Notes under the pieces: model-generated | Database searches by the model: none | Told to the model about the DNA's origin: nothing | What the model saw: only the letters and a program-made list of their open reading frames with translations | DNA from: a virus | DNA: 23,447 nucleotides | Reading direction: 5' to 3' (one strand) | IMG/VR virus record: IMGVR_UViG_3300008448_000665 | Location: 1 to 23,447 of that record | Part shown: piece after piece, positions 1 to 6,728 of the stretch | Position numbering within the stretch: position 1 is the stretch's first letter | How the letters are laid out: every line of letters starts with the position of its first letter | Made by a program: the position numbers and the translations under genes

Positions 1-87
1 GCCTGTGATCTTGTTGAAGTTGGTTCTAAACTTCTTTCCAGCCGTAAGCTCGGACATTAAGTCGTCTGTTGAAGAAAATCCTGGCAC
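1..87 (-). CDS. Partial phage structural-type protein, cut by left edge
   Basis: Only the first 29 codons are present; the gene runs off the left edge. I read the start as GTG at 87, three bases after the upstream gene's TAA (91-93), with a G-run (GGGGG) six bases before it. An in-frame ATG at 57 is the alternative but has no visible ribosome site. The visible protein begins PGFSSTDDLMSELTAGKKF and continues RTNFNKITG. A short hydrophilic segment followed by a Gly-Lys or Gly-Gln stretch is also seen at the start of the next gene (ITSLRDYHEKIVLGGQSF), so the two may be tandem paralogues; this is inference from a short alignment by eye. No function can be assigned. Confidence 0.6.
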   Translation of the reverse strand, partial: MPGFSSTDDLMSELTAGKKFRTNFNKITG

Positions 88-90
88 GTG

Positions 91-945
91 TTACCCCCAC
101 ACAAATTTAGCTTGATGGCCATGACGTTGTTGGCCACCTGTCGCGCTGATCGTTATAAAACTTAAGCAAGAATCTTCATGAATTTCTGGCATGTTAAGAG
201 TCGAGGCTAGAAAGTCTTTTTCCGAGGTCATGTTTATGTCACCTTCAACTAAAGGTCCTATAGTAATTACCTTACAGATAACGAGTGCAAAGATCCCTCC
301 GTTTTCTGTGTTGAATGTAAATTCTTCCACGGATCTAACACCTGTGTCACCCCTTTCTAGGGGTAGAAAGATTGGGCTTTGGGTTGCATTTCCGGAGTTT
401 ATAATAGCACCAAGAGTTCCTGTAGTGTTCGACGTAACCGTTCGGGATACTCGACCAGAGACTCCGTTTTGGTTTGTGTACTTGACCTGAAAGGTAGCAC
501 CGCCAACATAAGCCCCTTGAGCTACCACAAACAGTGACAGTTGTTCTCCGTCTGCAAACCTAGGAAGAGTAACAGGGTTGTTAAAAGGTTGGTGGTCTGT
601 AGTTGTTCCGTCTATAAACGGATAGTACAACAGTAAGTCTACCAAAAAGGTAGACCAACAGGTTCCACCTGTGTTCTGCAAGTTAGTGCTGAGTTCTTTT
701 AGGTACTTAGTTTTACCTGGTTGCCTAGGTCCAAGTCTTAAACCTAAGTGCTGTGGCACAACGGCAGCGGTCAAAGGGGTATTTGCGTAGAAGTTTATGG
801 CAGGGTAACCTGTAAACATACTTAAGTCAAAAGCAACGCCCCCCGATAATACACTTAAACCAAGGTTCTTTTGGCAATAGGAGTTAAAACTTTGTCCCCC
901 TAACACAATCTTTTCGTGATAGTCCCTTAGACTTGTGATGGCCAC
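91..945 (-). CDS. Virion-associated protein of unknown function (284 aa)
   Basis: The start is GTG at 945 and overlaps the TAG of the small upstream gene by one base (TAGTG), which suggests translational coupling. The protein is soluble, rich in Thr, Gly, Asn and aromatic residues, and has no signal peptide or membrane segment. This composition fits a beta-rich virion component. Its N-terminal pattern (MAITSLRDYHEKIVLGGQSF) and distal position in the late operon resemble a type of phage structural protein often found near the end of the tail cluster, but I cannot name a family with certainty. The C-terminal half is polar and has a HEDSCLSFITIS strand near the end. Function unknown. Confidence 0.75.
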   Translation of the reverse strand: MAITSLRDYHEKIVLGGQSFNSYCQKNLGLSVLSGGVAFDLSMFTGYPAINFYANTPLTAAVVPQHLGLRLGPRQPGKTKYLKELSTNLQNTGGTCWSTFLVDLLLYYPFIDGTTTDHQPFNNPVTLPRFADGEQLSLFVVAQGAYVGGATFQVKYTNQNGVSGRVSRTVTSNTTGTLGAIINSGNATQSPIFLPLERGDTGVRSVEEFTFNTENGGIFALVICKVITIGPLVEGDINMTSEKDFLASTLNMPEIHEDSCLSFITISATGGQQRHGHQAKFVWG

Positions 946-1097
946 TACAGGCTACCCTCAAAGTGTTTTTTTAAGTACTCAAACTTAACTAACTGATCCT
1001 CAGACAGAGTAATACCCGATGCTACCTGCTCAAAATACAATTCCCACAAACTTTGTGGGTCTTGAAGCATTACCTTGAACTCAGTATCACCGTCCAT
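945..1097 (-). CDS. Small hypothetical phage protein (50 aa)
   Basis: This 50-codon gene fills the gap between two larger genes. ATG at 1097 lies two bases after the TAA of the upstream gene (1100-1102), and its TAG overlaps the next gene's GTG by one base. A GGAT sits about five bases before the ATG, a modest ribosome site. The product is acidic and probably helical (MDGDTEFKVMLQDP, then LWELYFEQVASG and LVKFEYLKKHF). It has no membrane segment and no motif I recognise. The tight packing on both sides is the main evidence that it is real; an untranslated 150-base gap would be unusual in this operon. Confidence 0.65.
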   Translation of the reverse strand: MDGDTEFKVMLQDPQSLWELYFEQVASGITLSEDQLVKFEYLKKHFEGSL

Positions 1098-1099
1098 GT

Positions 1100-1504
1100 T
1101 TAATCCAAAGTAAAGGTTAAAGCATTGATTGCAAACTGAGGTTGTATACCTGTAGAAACAGAAACAGAGGAGTTCAAAGCCCCTGAGACAATAACAGTAG
1201 CAGCACCAGAAGCAGTGTCTACAATACTAACATGAGTACAAAGAGAAGAACCGGAGGTACACAGAGGGAACTGGACCAGAGCTGCGTTTTGAACCGTAGC
1301 TCCAGAGATAGTAAACCCTGAGGCTCTGGCAATAGCTACGCGGGCATAGCTTCCATATGTAGCTTCTGCTGCCATAGAACCAGATTCACCTGGGTCAGCA
1401 GTGTGCAAGGCTAGCCAAAGGTTGGTGTTTCCGTCCCAGGAAACATCGTCGCCTTTAAAGATATAAGTGTTGATCGCTGTTTCAGCGGTATTGCTAAAGC
1501 TCAT
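1100..1504 (-). CDS. Phage virion-associated protein, LALHTADPGE family-like (134 aa)
   Basis: ATG at 1504 has an excellent ribosome site, AAGGAG with eight bases of spacing. The sequence has the pattern of a widespread small phage structural protein: an MSFSNTAET start, NLWLALHTADPGESG near residue 30, a YGSYARVAIAR segment, and repeated short beta segments with small residues (SGAATVIVSGALN) to the end. I recall this pattern from many phage genomes, usually annotated as hypothetical or tail/fibre-associated, so the family match is from memory and the exact role is unknown. No catalytic motif is visible. The beta-rich composition and lack of charge suggest a surface or decoration component of the virion. 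Confidence 0.8.
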   Translation of the reverse strand: MSFSNTAETAINTYIFKGDDVSWDGNTNLWLALHTADPGESGSMAAEATYGSYARVAIARASGFTISGATVQNAALVQFPLCTSGSSLCTHVSIVDTASGAATVIVSGALNSSVSVSTGIQPQFAINALTFTLD

Positions 1505-1516
1505 CTATAAATCTCC

Positions 1517-2299
1517 TTAAGGCTCAACACGAATTTGGTCGGTAATGTCGTCGTCCACATTATAGGACAGATAAGTTATTTTCGACAAATCTAAAACAGT
1601 ACCCTGTTTCACCGCCGTTACCCCCAGTGTGGGGGATGTAGGTTGAACAGGTACACCATACTCTTTGTGTGAAAAGGCTATTGTATCAGAGTCAACCAGT
1701 TTTGCATAGCCAAAGGTGTTGGCACCGGACGCATTTACAGCCGATATGGTAGCGGCAGTGATTGCCGCAAGTGTTGACGCGCATGAAACCATAATACCAG
1801 TTCTTCCTGCAATCGATGGGTCAACGCCTATACCATCGATCCGATACCAGACATAGTACTTCGACGAACCACTGACATTCTCAAACAGCCAGTACTCACC
1901 TGAAATCGATACACCTGGGAATGTTACGTTTACCCTGTTATTTACACCAGTGTAATAGTCTATTCTGATGATGTTACCATTAACGTCATATGAATATATG
2001 ATTTTTGCTGCGTCTTGGGTTATGTCGTCGACAACAGGCTCTTGCGTCGGTTCGGTTGGAAAGTAGGTGGATCTTTCGGACCATTTGCAGTTGTATTTAC
2101 CGCTGTTAGCATAGCGAACACGCTCAACCGTACCCGTTTTTTCAATTCGTTTGATCTGCCAAACAGCGTCGGAGTCGGAAGAGTCAAAACTTTCGGTACG
2201 ACCAAAATAGGTTATGTTCGGTGCAACCTTATCGGTTACAAAGTACATTACCTCATCGGTACGAATCGAATGGTCGACATGCCTACCCGACACACCCAT
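1517..2299 (-). CDS. Tail/fibre-associated structural protein (260 aa)
   Basis: I chose ATG at 2299, preceded by AGAGG with seven bases of spacing. A TTG at 2305 would add two residues and overlap the previous stop, but it lies almost on top of the ribosome site. The first part contains an ITYFGRTES and SDAVWQIKRIEKTG pattern followed by YANSGKYNCKWSERSTY. I associate this with small phage beta-structured domains in which a bound or assembled unit is described by a short value string. The rest is beta-rich, Gly/Ser/Thr/Val, with no enzyme motif (for example YWLFENVSGSSKYYVWYRIDG). It sits among other distal late genes, so a virion surface role is likely; which part of the particle is unknown. 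Confidence 0.75.
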   Translation of the reverse strand: MGVSGRHVDHSIRTDEVMYFVTDKVAPNITYFGRTESFDSSDSDAVWQIKRIEKTGTVERVRYANSGKYNCKWSERSTYFPTEPTQEPVVDDITQDAAKIIYSYDVNGNIIRIDYYTGVNNRVNVTFPGVSISGEYWLFENVSGSSKYYVWYRIDGIGVDPSIAGRTGIMVSCASTLAAITAATISAVNASGANTFGYAKLVDSDTIAFSHKEYGVPVQPTSPTLGVTAVKQGTVLDLSKITYLSYNVDDDITDQIRVEP

Positions 2300-2301
2300 G
2301 A

Positions 2302-2517
2302 TCAATCCTCTTGCGTTGCAGCTTTATCCTGTGCTACCCGACGAAGATCGGATAGGTTATTGATCTTTTTTACCTTAGACTGCATTGCCTTTTCTACATT
2401 GGCAAAAAGCATACTGTTAGCTTTAATTTCTTCAGCCTTCATGATTATTTCACCCATGTACTCTAGTTCTTCTTGGGTGTATTCATCCTGATCGGTGTTG
2501 ATGTCTTTAATATTCAT
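2302..2517 (-). CDS. Small acidic helical protein, paralogue of upstream gene (71 aa)
   Basis: ATG at 2517 overlaps the end of the preceding gene by 11 bases; GGAAG lies about nine bases upstream. The product is charged and predicted helical. Its second half aligns by eye with the preceding gene's product: an EEIKAN segment and NNLSDLRRVAQDK here, against EEIKAD and SSLSDLRTIAKSK there. Both end in a short acidic tail. The pair therefore looks like a tandem duplication. Function is unknown. Small charged helical proteins next to ejection-protein genes may be internal or assembly factors, but nothing in the sequence decides this. Confidence 0.75.
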   Translation of the reverse strand: MNIKDINTDQDEYTQEELEYMGEIIMKAEEIKANSMLFANVEKAMQSKVKKINNLSDLRRVAQDKAATQED

Positions 2518-2764
2518 CGTCGTCGTCTTCCGTTTTCACTGTTTTTGATTTAGCAATTGTACGCAAGTCGGACAGGGATGAAACGGCCTTCTTCATCCCT
2601 GCTATTTTCTTTTCAAGCTCAGGCTTCACATATTTCATTTTTTCGGCGTCGGCTTTGATCTCCTCGGCCTCACATATTGTACGGCACCAATCTTTGATTT
2701 GCCACTCATCAGGCTTTTTTGACTTTTTTTCTATAGGGGTTGCTTCGATTGAAATTTCCATCAC
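2507..2764 (-). CDS. Small charged helical protein, paralogue of downstream gene (85 aa)
   Basis: I chose GTG at 2764, giving a GTGA overlap with the TGA of the large upstream gene (the usual 4-base coupling here), with AGGAAGG seven bases before it. ATG at 2761 is a possible alternative. The product is lysine- and glutamate-rich (CEAEEIKADAEKMKYVKPEL, then KKAVSSLSDLRTIAKSK) and ends in an acidic run (EDDDDEY). The central EEIKA and the SLSDLR motif are shared with the next gene, so the two are probably paralogues. No domain is recognised; the role is unknown. Confidence 0.78.
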   Translation of the reverse strand: MMEISIEATPIEKKSKKPDEWQIKDWCRTICEAEEIKADAEKMKYVKPELEKKIAGMKKAVSSLSDLRTIAKSKTVKTEDDDDEY

Positions 2765-4698
2765 GGTTTTTCCTTCCTTTGACGAACGTATTCGAAAGCA
2801 GCAGCATTTGCAGCGGGTGCTTTTGTTGTATTCAGTAAATTTCTAACCTTTTCCACACCTTTTCCAGCACTTGTACCAGCACTTTCCACCACATTCCTAA
2901 CCGATTGCGGTAGTGCCCCCTTTACAGCAGTACCAACGGAACCAGGTACGTGTCCAAGTTCCATCGCTGCGCGTAATGCCGCTGGGCTACCCATTTTACC
3001 ACCTGCAACCGTACCCAAGATTGTCGCCAATGTGCGCATTTCAGGTGTTTCTTCTTTGGTAGACAGGTAACCGAGCATACCACCCGCCGCCGCCAATGGT
3101 ATAGCCTTACCAGAGGATACCGAACCTCCGATTGAAATAACGTCGCTCGATGGCTTACCAAAAAAGTGGTATGCTTGGGCTAGCTCGGCATCCTTTACCA
3201 AATCAGTACCAAGCCTTTTGTCCATTTTACCTAGTTTTTCTAGGAAAATTTCCTTAGCCTTACCCGACAAATTGCGCAAAGTCTGCAAACCTTGCTCATC
3301 AGTTTTAAATTTAGCACCTATCTCCCGGCGCATTGTGGCCAATTCTTTGTAATCCTGTTTTAGCTGTGGTATTTCGTCTGGGATTGCATCCGAAATCGCC
3401 TTATTTATGTACATGGTGGCTTCATTAATTGCCAATTTTGCCTGTTGATCGGCGTGAGGTTGACCTGCCATTTTAGACAAGACTTTGCTGGTATTCGTTT
3501 CAAACACTGTACCTAGTTCACCGAGTAACTTTTCAATCTCATATGCGGCCCTAACACTAATCTCCTCAGGTAGATCAGCAGGCATAACTTTTTCAACCAT
3601 GCGCACAACACCGTCGGCATCTACTTCTGCGAATTCTTGGATTCTCTCTTCCTTACCAAAGTGTTTTGTAATGATGTTTTTAACATCTACCAACCTTTCC
3701 GTAAATGCACCTACAGGTGCCTCATCGACTAATTTTTGTAATTTGTCGCGGAGATTTAATAGTGGTTGCTTCATTGGTGCCGTTGGTAACATAACACCCG
3801 CTCCGTCGATAGCGTCACTAAGGGCTTCACCTACTGCACTCATATGTTGGTCGAAACCGTCCCTTATCTTTTGAACGGCTTGTGTTGCAAATTCAGTAAC
3901 ACCTTCTTTTTCTAGTCGCTTAACATCAGGGAGTAGCTTGTATGCCTTACGGATTATTTTGGATGGAATCCCTGACATTTGCTGGCCAAGCCAAGGCAAT
4001 GCCCCACCCACTTTTTCACCTACTTTTTGCAAACCAAGCCCTGTAATACCCTTTTCCCATAGCTCTGGGCTTTTGATGCCCATCTCAGCCAGTTTCCCTG
4101 CCTTCGCACCCTGACCAAATAGGAGCGGGCTAGCGGCACCAAAACCAGTAGCTAAACCGATTTGCCCCTTGCTCATGTTGTCTTCATAATCTAACCCAGC
4201 CCCAACAGCTTGCCGTAGTGTCTCTAACGCACCACTGGAACCGGCACCTGCCGCTGCCGCGCCCAAAGGACCGCCAGTAAGCATACCAGCCGTTACCGCC
4301 ATCGACGAACCAACGCCCGCTGCGATGTCGTAGGCAATATCGCCGAGGTCAGCTAATTCCATCTTTTCCGGGTCGAGAACCCGCCACTCATTTTCCTCTG
4401 GACGCCTTATCTGAATTTGGTCGCCCACTTTTTTGAAAACAAGGTTTTTATTATCTTTCTGAAGTGCCCTAAAACTTGCATCAGGGTCTTTTGCAAAATT
4501 CATTTTCAGGAACCGTTGCACAGCACCTATGTCTGGATGTTGCTCCTGGATTACGGGCATGTTGTCGCCCTGATTCATCGAAGCAAGCTCGGCCTCTAGC
4601 TCAGCGTCCGTCATTTGCGCAGGGTTTTTTTGCTGCTGTAGCGAAGCCAGCTCGGCCTCTAGCTCAGCGTCCGTAAATTTTGAAAAATCTTCTGCCAT
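2761..4698 (-). CDS. Large internal/ejection-type virion protein (645 aa)
   Basis: ATG at 4698 has AGGG about seven bases upstream and starts eight bases after the previous stop. Residues 9-20 and 30-41 form a short direct repeat (TDAELEAELAS), visible in the DNA as well. A charged domain follows (about 50-110). Residues 122-160 are very rich in Gly, Ala and Ser with hydrophobic residues (DIAAGVGSSMAVTAGMLTGG), like a membrane-active glycine-zipper segment. The remainder is helical, Lys/Glu/Ala-rich (for example residues 240-320 and 420-500), and the C-terminus is basic. Repeated N-terminal D-A-E-L-E motifs plus an amphipathic Gly/Ala segment are typical of podovirus proteins ejected with DNA. 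This function is inferred from pattern and neighbours; no enzymatic domain such as a lytic transglycosylase is visible. Confidence 0.75.
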   Translation of the reverse strand: MAEDFSKFTDAELEAELASLQQQKNPAQMTDAELEAELASMNQGDNMPVIQEQHPDIGAVQRFLKMNFAKDPDASFRALQKDNKNLVFKKVGDQIQIRRPEENEWRVLDPEKMELADLGDIAYDIAAGVGSSMAVTAGMLTGGPLGAAAAGAGSSGALETLRQAVGAGLDYEDNMSKGQIGLATGFGAASPLLFGQGAKAGKLAEMGIKSPELWEKGITGLGLQKVGEKVGGALPWLGQQMSGIPSKIIRKAYKLLPDVKRLEKEGVTEFATQAVQKIRDGFDQHMSAVGEALSDAIDGAGVMLPTAPMKQPLLNLRDKLQKLVDEAPVGAFTERLVDVKNIITKHFGKEERIQEFAEVDADGVVRMVEKVMPADLPEEISVRAAYEIEKLLGELGTVFETNTSKVLSKMAGQPHADQQAKLAINEATMYINKAISDAIPDEIPQLKQDYKELATMRREIGAKFKTDEQGLQTLRNLSGKAKEIFLEKLGKMDKRLGTDLVKDAELAQAYHFFGKPSSDVISIGGSVSSGKAIPLAAAGGMLGYLSTKEETPEMRTLATILGTVAGGKMGSPAALRAAMELGHVPGSVGTAVKGALPQSVRNVVESAGTSAGKGVEKVRNLLNTTKAPAANAAAFEYVRQRKEKP

Positions 4699-4706
4699 AT
4701 AACACC

Positions 4707-5891
4707 CTATTTCTGTGGTGCAACCGCTGCTGCCGCTTTACGCTTCTCCAGTTCTGCCCTTAGTTGCGCTGCCCTTAGTTGCGCCCCCCCGTCCTTTTGT
4801 GGTGTGGCAGCACTTTGGGGCATATCTTTTTTTGGCATCGTTTCCCTAAGGTATGTCAATGCCGGATCGTTCTTAAGTTCAGGGAATCGTCTTTCCAAAT
4901 TACCATAGCTTTTTTGGAATTTTCTCTGGAGAACATTTTCAAGGTTGTCAAGTGCAGCAACAAAGTCCGCATCATTCTTACCAGTAATCAAAGAATTTAT
5001 GTAACCACCAAAGCCACCTTTAAAACCCTTTTGTCTTTCTAACATACCAACATCAGGTCCAGCCAAGGCCCCAAGACCGTACACATCCTTGGAAACAAGG
5101 TTAAACATAACATTTAGCTGATCTTGCGCTGTAGCATTACCCCCAAGGAACTCTATACCGTTAGCAGCAACATTTTTCTTCAGCTCCATAATTGGTCTAA
5201 TTGCCTCTGGTAGGTGATTAGCTACATTATAGTCATCCTCGCGGCTTATGTCTCTACGCTGTCTCTGTATGTCTTCTTTCGCCCTTTCAGCCTTTTTTTC
5301 TGCTCGCTCGGCTAGTTGCCTATCCTTCTCCATAGCCCTCCGTGCGTCCATATCACCACGATACGCACCAAAATGCTTAGCACGCTCCTGCGCTGCCGCG
5401 AGTTGAGCCGCTGCCGCTTCGCGTGACTTATAAAGACCTGCCAAGGCATTGTACTTGGATTGAATGATACCGGCTTCCGTACCCGCCGCCTTACCCTTCG
5501 CCTGAAGAATAGCTTCCTGTAGCATAGCCTCTTGCTTATTGATCTCTTCTGGCGATACAGGACGCTTATAACCACCCGCCAAGTTGCCACCGAACCAGGT
5601 GTCATGGAGAGCCATAAGTGGGCTTAAGTCCATCTTGGCTTCTTTAGGCTCTTTTAACTGTGCCAACCGATTTTCTAACGATTGTATTCCGGCCCGTTGC
5701 TCATCAAGCCCAGCGGTTTGAACCTGTGCGAGCTGTTCCATCAAAGAACCTTGACCGTACATACCAACAGGTAAGCCTGTAAGTAACTGCGTAATGTCAT
5801 CGGTTGAGCTAACACCGCTACCGTCGTCAAATTGAGGGTAAGCAGCATTAGGAATTTGCGCTAAACCGGGTGCGTATGGGTATTGCGGCAT
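4707..5891 (-). CDS. Coiled-coil internal/ejection-type protein (394 aa)
   Basis: ATG at 5891 follows AGGAG with seven bases of spacing. The N-terminus is Pro/Gly-rich and low in order (MPQYPYAPGLAQIPNAAY). Residues about 45-85 and 115-230 are Gln/Ala/Glu/Arg-rich and predicted to form long coiled coils (for example QLAERAEKKAERAKEDIQRQ). A more folded segment follows (about 240-350), including a GLGALAGPDVGMLERQKGF stretch. The C-terminal 40 residues are Ala/Lys/Gln-rich with AQLRAAQLRAELEKRKAAAA, a short repeat. Length, lack of membrane segments and position between two other such genes suggest a core or ejection protein. The assignment is architectural; no named family is recognised. Confidence 0.7.
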   Translation of the reverse strand: MPQYPYAPGLAQIPNAAYPQFDDGSGVSSTDDITQLLTGLPVGMYGQGSLMEQLAQVQTAGLDEQRAGIQSLENRLAQLKEPKEAKMDLSPLMALHDTWFGGNLAGGYKRPVSPEEINKQEAMLQEAILQAKGKAAGTEAGIIQSKYNALAGLYKSREAAAAQLAAAQERAKHFGAYRGDMDARRAMEKDRQLAERAEKKAERAKEDIQRQRRDISREDDYNVANHLPEAIRPIMELKKNVAANGIEFLGGNATAQDQLNVMFNLVSKDVYGLGALAGPDVGMLERQKGFKGGFGGYINSLITGKNDADFVAALDNLENVLQRKFQKSYGNLERRFPELKNDPALTYLRETMPKKDMPQSAATPQKDGGAQLRAAQLRAELEKRKAAAAVAPQK

Positions 5892-5894
5892 ATA

Positions 5895-6293
5895 TTAGCT
5901 CCTGATGTCTTGCCAAGGGCTTCGACCATAGTACCTTTGGTTCATGAATCTCGTGAATTCATCTTCATTTTCATTTTTTGGGTACATCGGTGACATGTTT
6001 TGATTTTGGTAGTTTTGCATCAGTGAGGCATCGCTCACAGGGGGTTCGCTAGTTTCTGTGGTCTTAGGTGTATCGGTGTCTGGCGCACCTTGCTGCACTG
6101 CCGCACCTGTAAGAGCACCGGACGCCGCACCACTTAAATAGTTGGCGTTTTTGATTTGGGTATTCGGAGTCATACCCGTCCAAGGGCTATACCTAGTAAC
6201 CTCCGCTTGAACCTTTCTCTGGCGTTCGGCCTCTTGTTGGTCCAAGTGAGACTTAGCTAAACCAATCGCTGCGCCTATCAAAATCGGCCACAT
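5895..6293 (-). CDS. Small internal/ejection-type protein with YSPWTG motif (132 aa)
   Basis: ATG at 6293 has AAGGTGGGG just upstream. The first 15 residues are hydrophobic (MWPILIGAAIGLAK), possibly an amphipathic or membrane-touching helix, followed by a charged helix (QQEAERQRKVQAEVTR). The motif RYSPWTGM at residues about 34-41 and the following Ala/Gly-rich segment (SGAASGALTGAAVQQ) match a pattern I recall in small podovirus proteins encoded next to internal virion proteins. The C-terminal third is acidic, Pro/Asn/Gln-rich and probably disordered, with a final YYGRSPWQDIRS that repeats the SPW element. The function is inferred from context only. Confidence 0.72.
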   Translation of the reverse strand: MWPILIGAAIGLAKSHLDQQEAERQRKVQAEVTRYSPWTGMTPNTQIKNANYLSGAASGALTGAAVQQGAPDTDTPKTTETSEPPVSDASLMQNYQNQNMSPMYPKNENEDEFTRFMNQRYYGRSPWQDIRS

Positions 6294-6305
6294 ATTAACC
6301 CCACC

Positions 6306-6728
6306 TTATAATGGCTTTTTTAAACACAGTTCAACAAAAACATTACCATCCCAATTTCTACAACCAATGATTCTAAAACCATTGTTCATAGCTAATTCTA
6401 GGTAATCTACATTATTAGCATCTACCAAAGTATTGATAGATTTATAACCTTTACCCCAACAAAAATCGATCAGTTTTCGGTAAAAAATGCTCACCTTAAG
6501 AGATCGCCTAGCCTTATCCACCGCGCCACCATACTGCCAGTAAACCGTTTCGGTATCCGTCTCTCTACATGTGGCATACATGATGGGGTCTTTGTTTTTG
6601 TCGTCGATACACAGTACCGCAAAGTCAATCCTAAGAAAGTTCTTAGGTATTAACTCCCCAAAAACAGCCCTGTGCGCAAACTCTGCAAATTCTGTCCACT
6701 CATCGGGGGAAAGAATCTCTAAAATCAC
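6306..6728 (-). CDS. GNAT-fold acyltransferase-like protein in ejection cassette (140 aa)
   Basis: The start is GTG at 6728, overlapping the TGA of the upstream gene (GTGA). The length and order of elements fit a GNAT (Gcn5-related N-acetyltransferase) fold: an N-terminal helix (EWTEFAEFAHRAVFG), strands DFAVLCID and PIMYATCRE, a loop and helix (RRSLKVSIFYRKLIDFCWGK), then TLVDANNVDYLELAMNNGF, the typical N-x-x-x-L-x-x-x-GF ending. The usual R/Q-x-x-G-x-G/A acetyl-CoA phosphate loop is not obvious, since KARRSLKV occupies that place, so catalysis is uncertain. Small GNAT-like proteins do occur beside podovirus internal-protein genes; whether they are packaged is not known here. Confidence 0.7.
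   Translation of the reverse strand: MILEILSPDEWTEFAEFAHRAVFGELIPKNFLRIDFAVLCIDDKNKDPIMYATCRETDTETVYWQYGGAVDKARRSLKVSIFYRKLIDFCWGKGYKSINTLVDANNVDYLELAMNNGFRIIGCRNWDGNVFVELCLKKPL

Noticed and set aside
1559-1588. Perfect TATAAT (1564-1559, minus strand) with TTGTCG 18 bases upstream, before the 134-residue gene
   Set aside because: It lies inside a coding region; one good hexamer with a poor -35 is expected by chance at this length, and no other sign of a separate transcript is seen.
5312-5605. 97-codon minus-strand Arg-rich frame
   Set aside because: Out-of-frame shadow of the coiled-coil gene, whose Ala/Glu/Arg codons leave alternative frames open.
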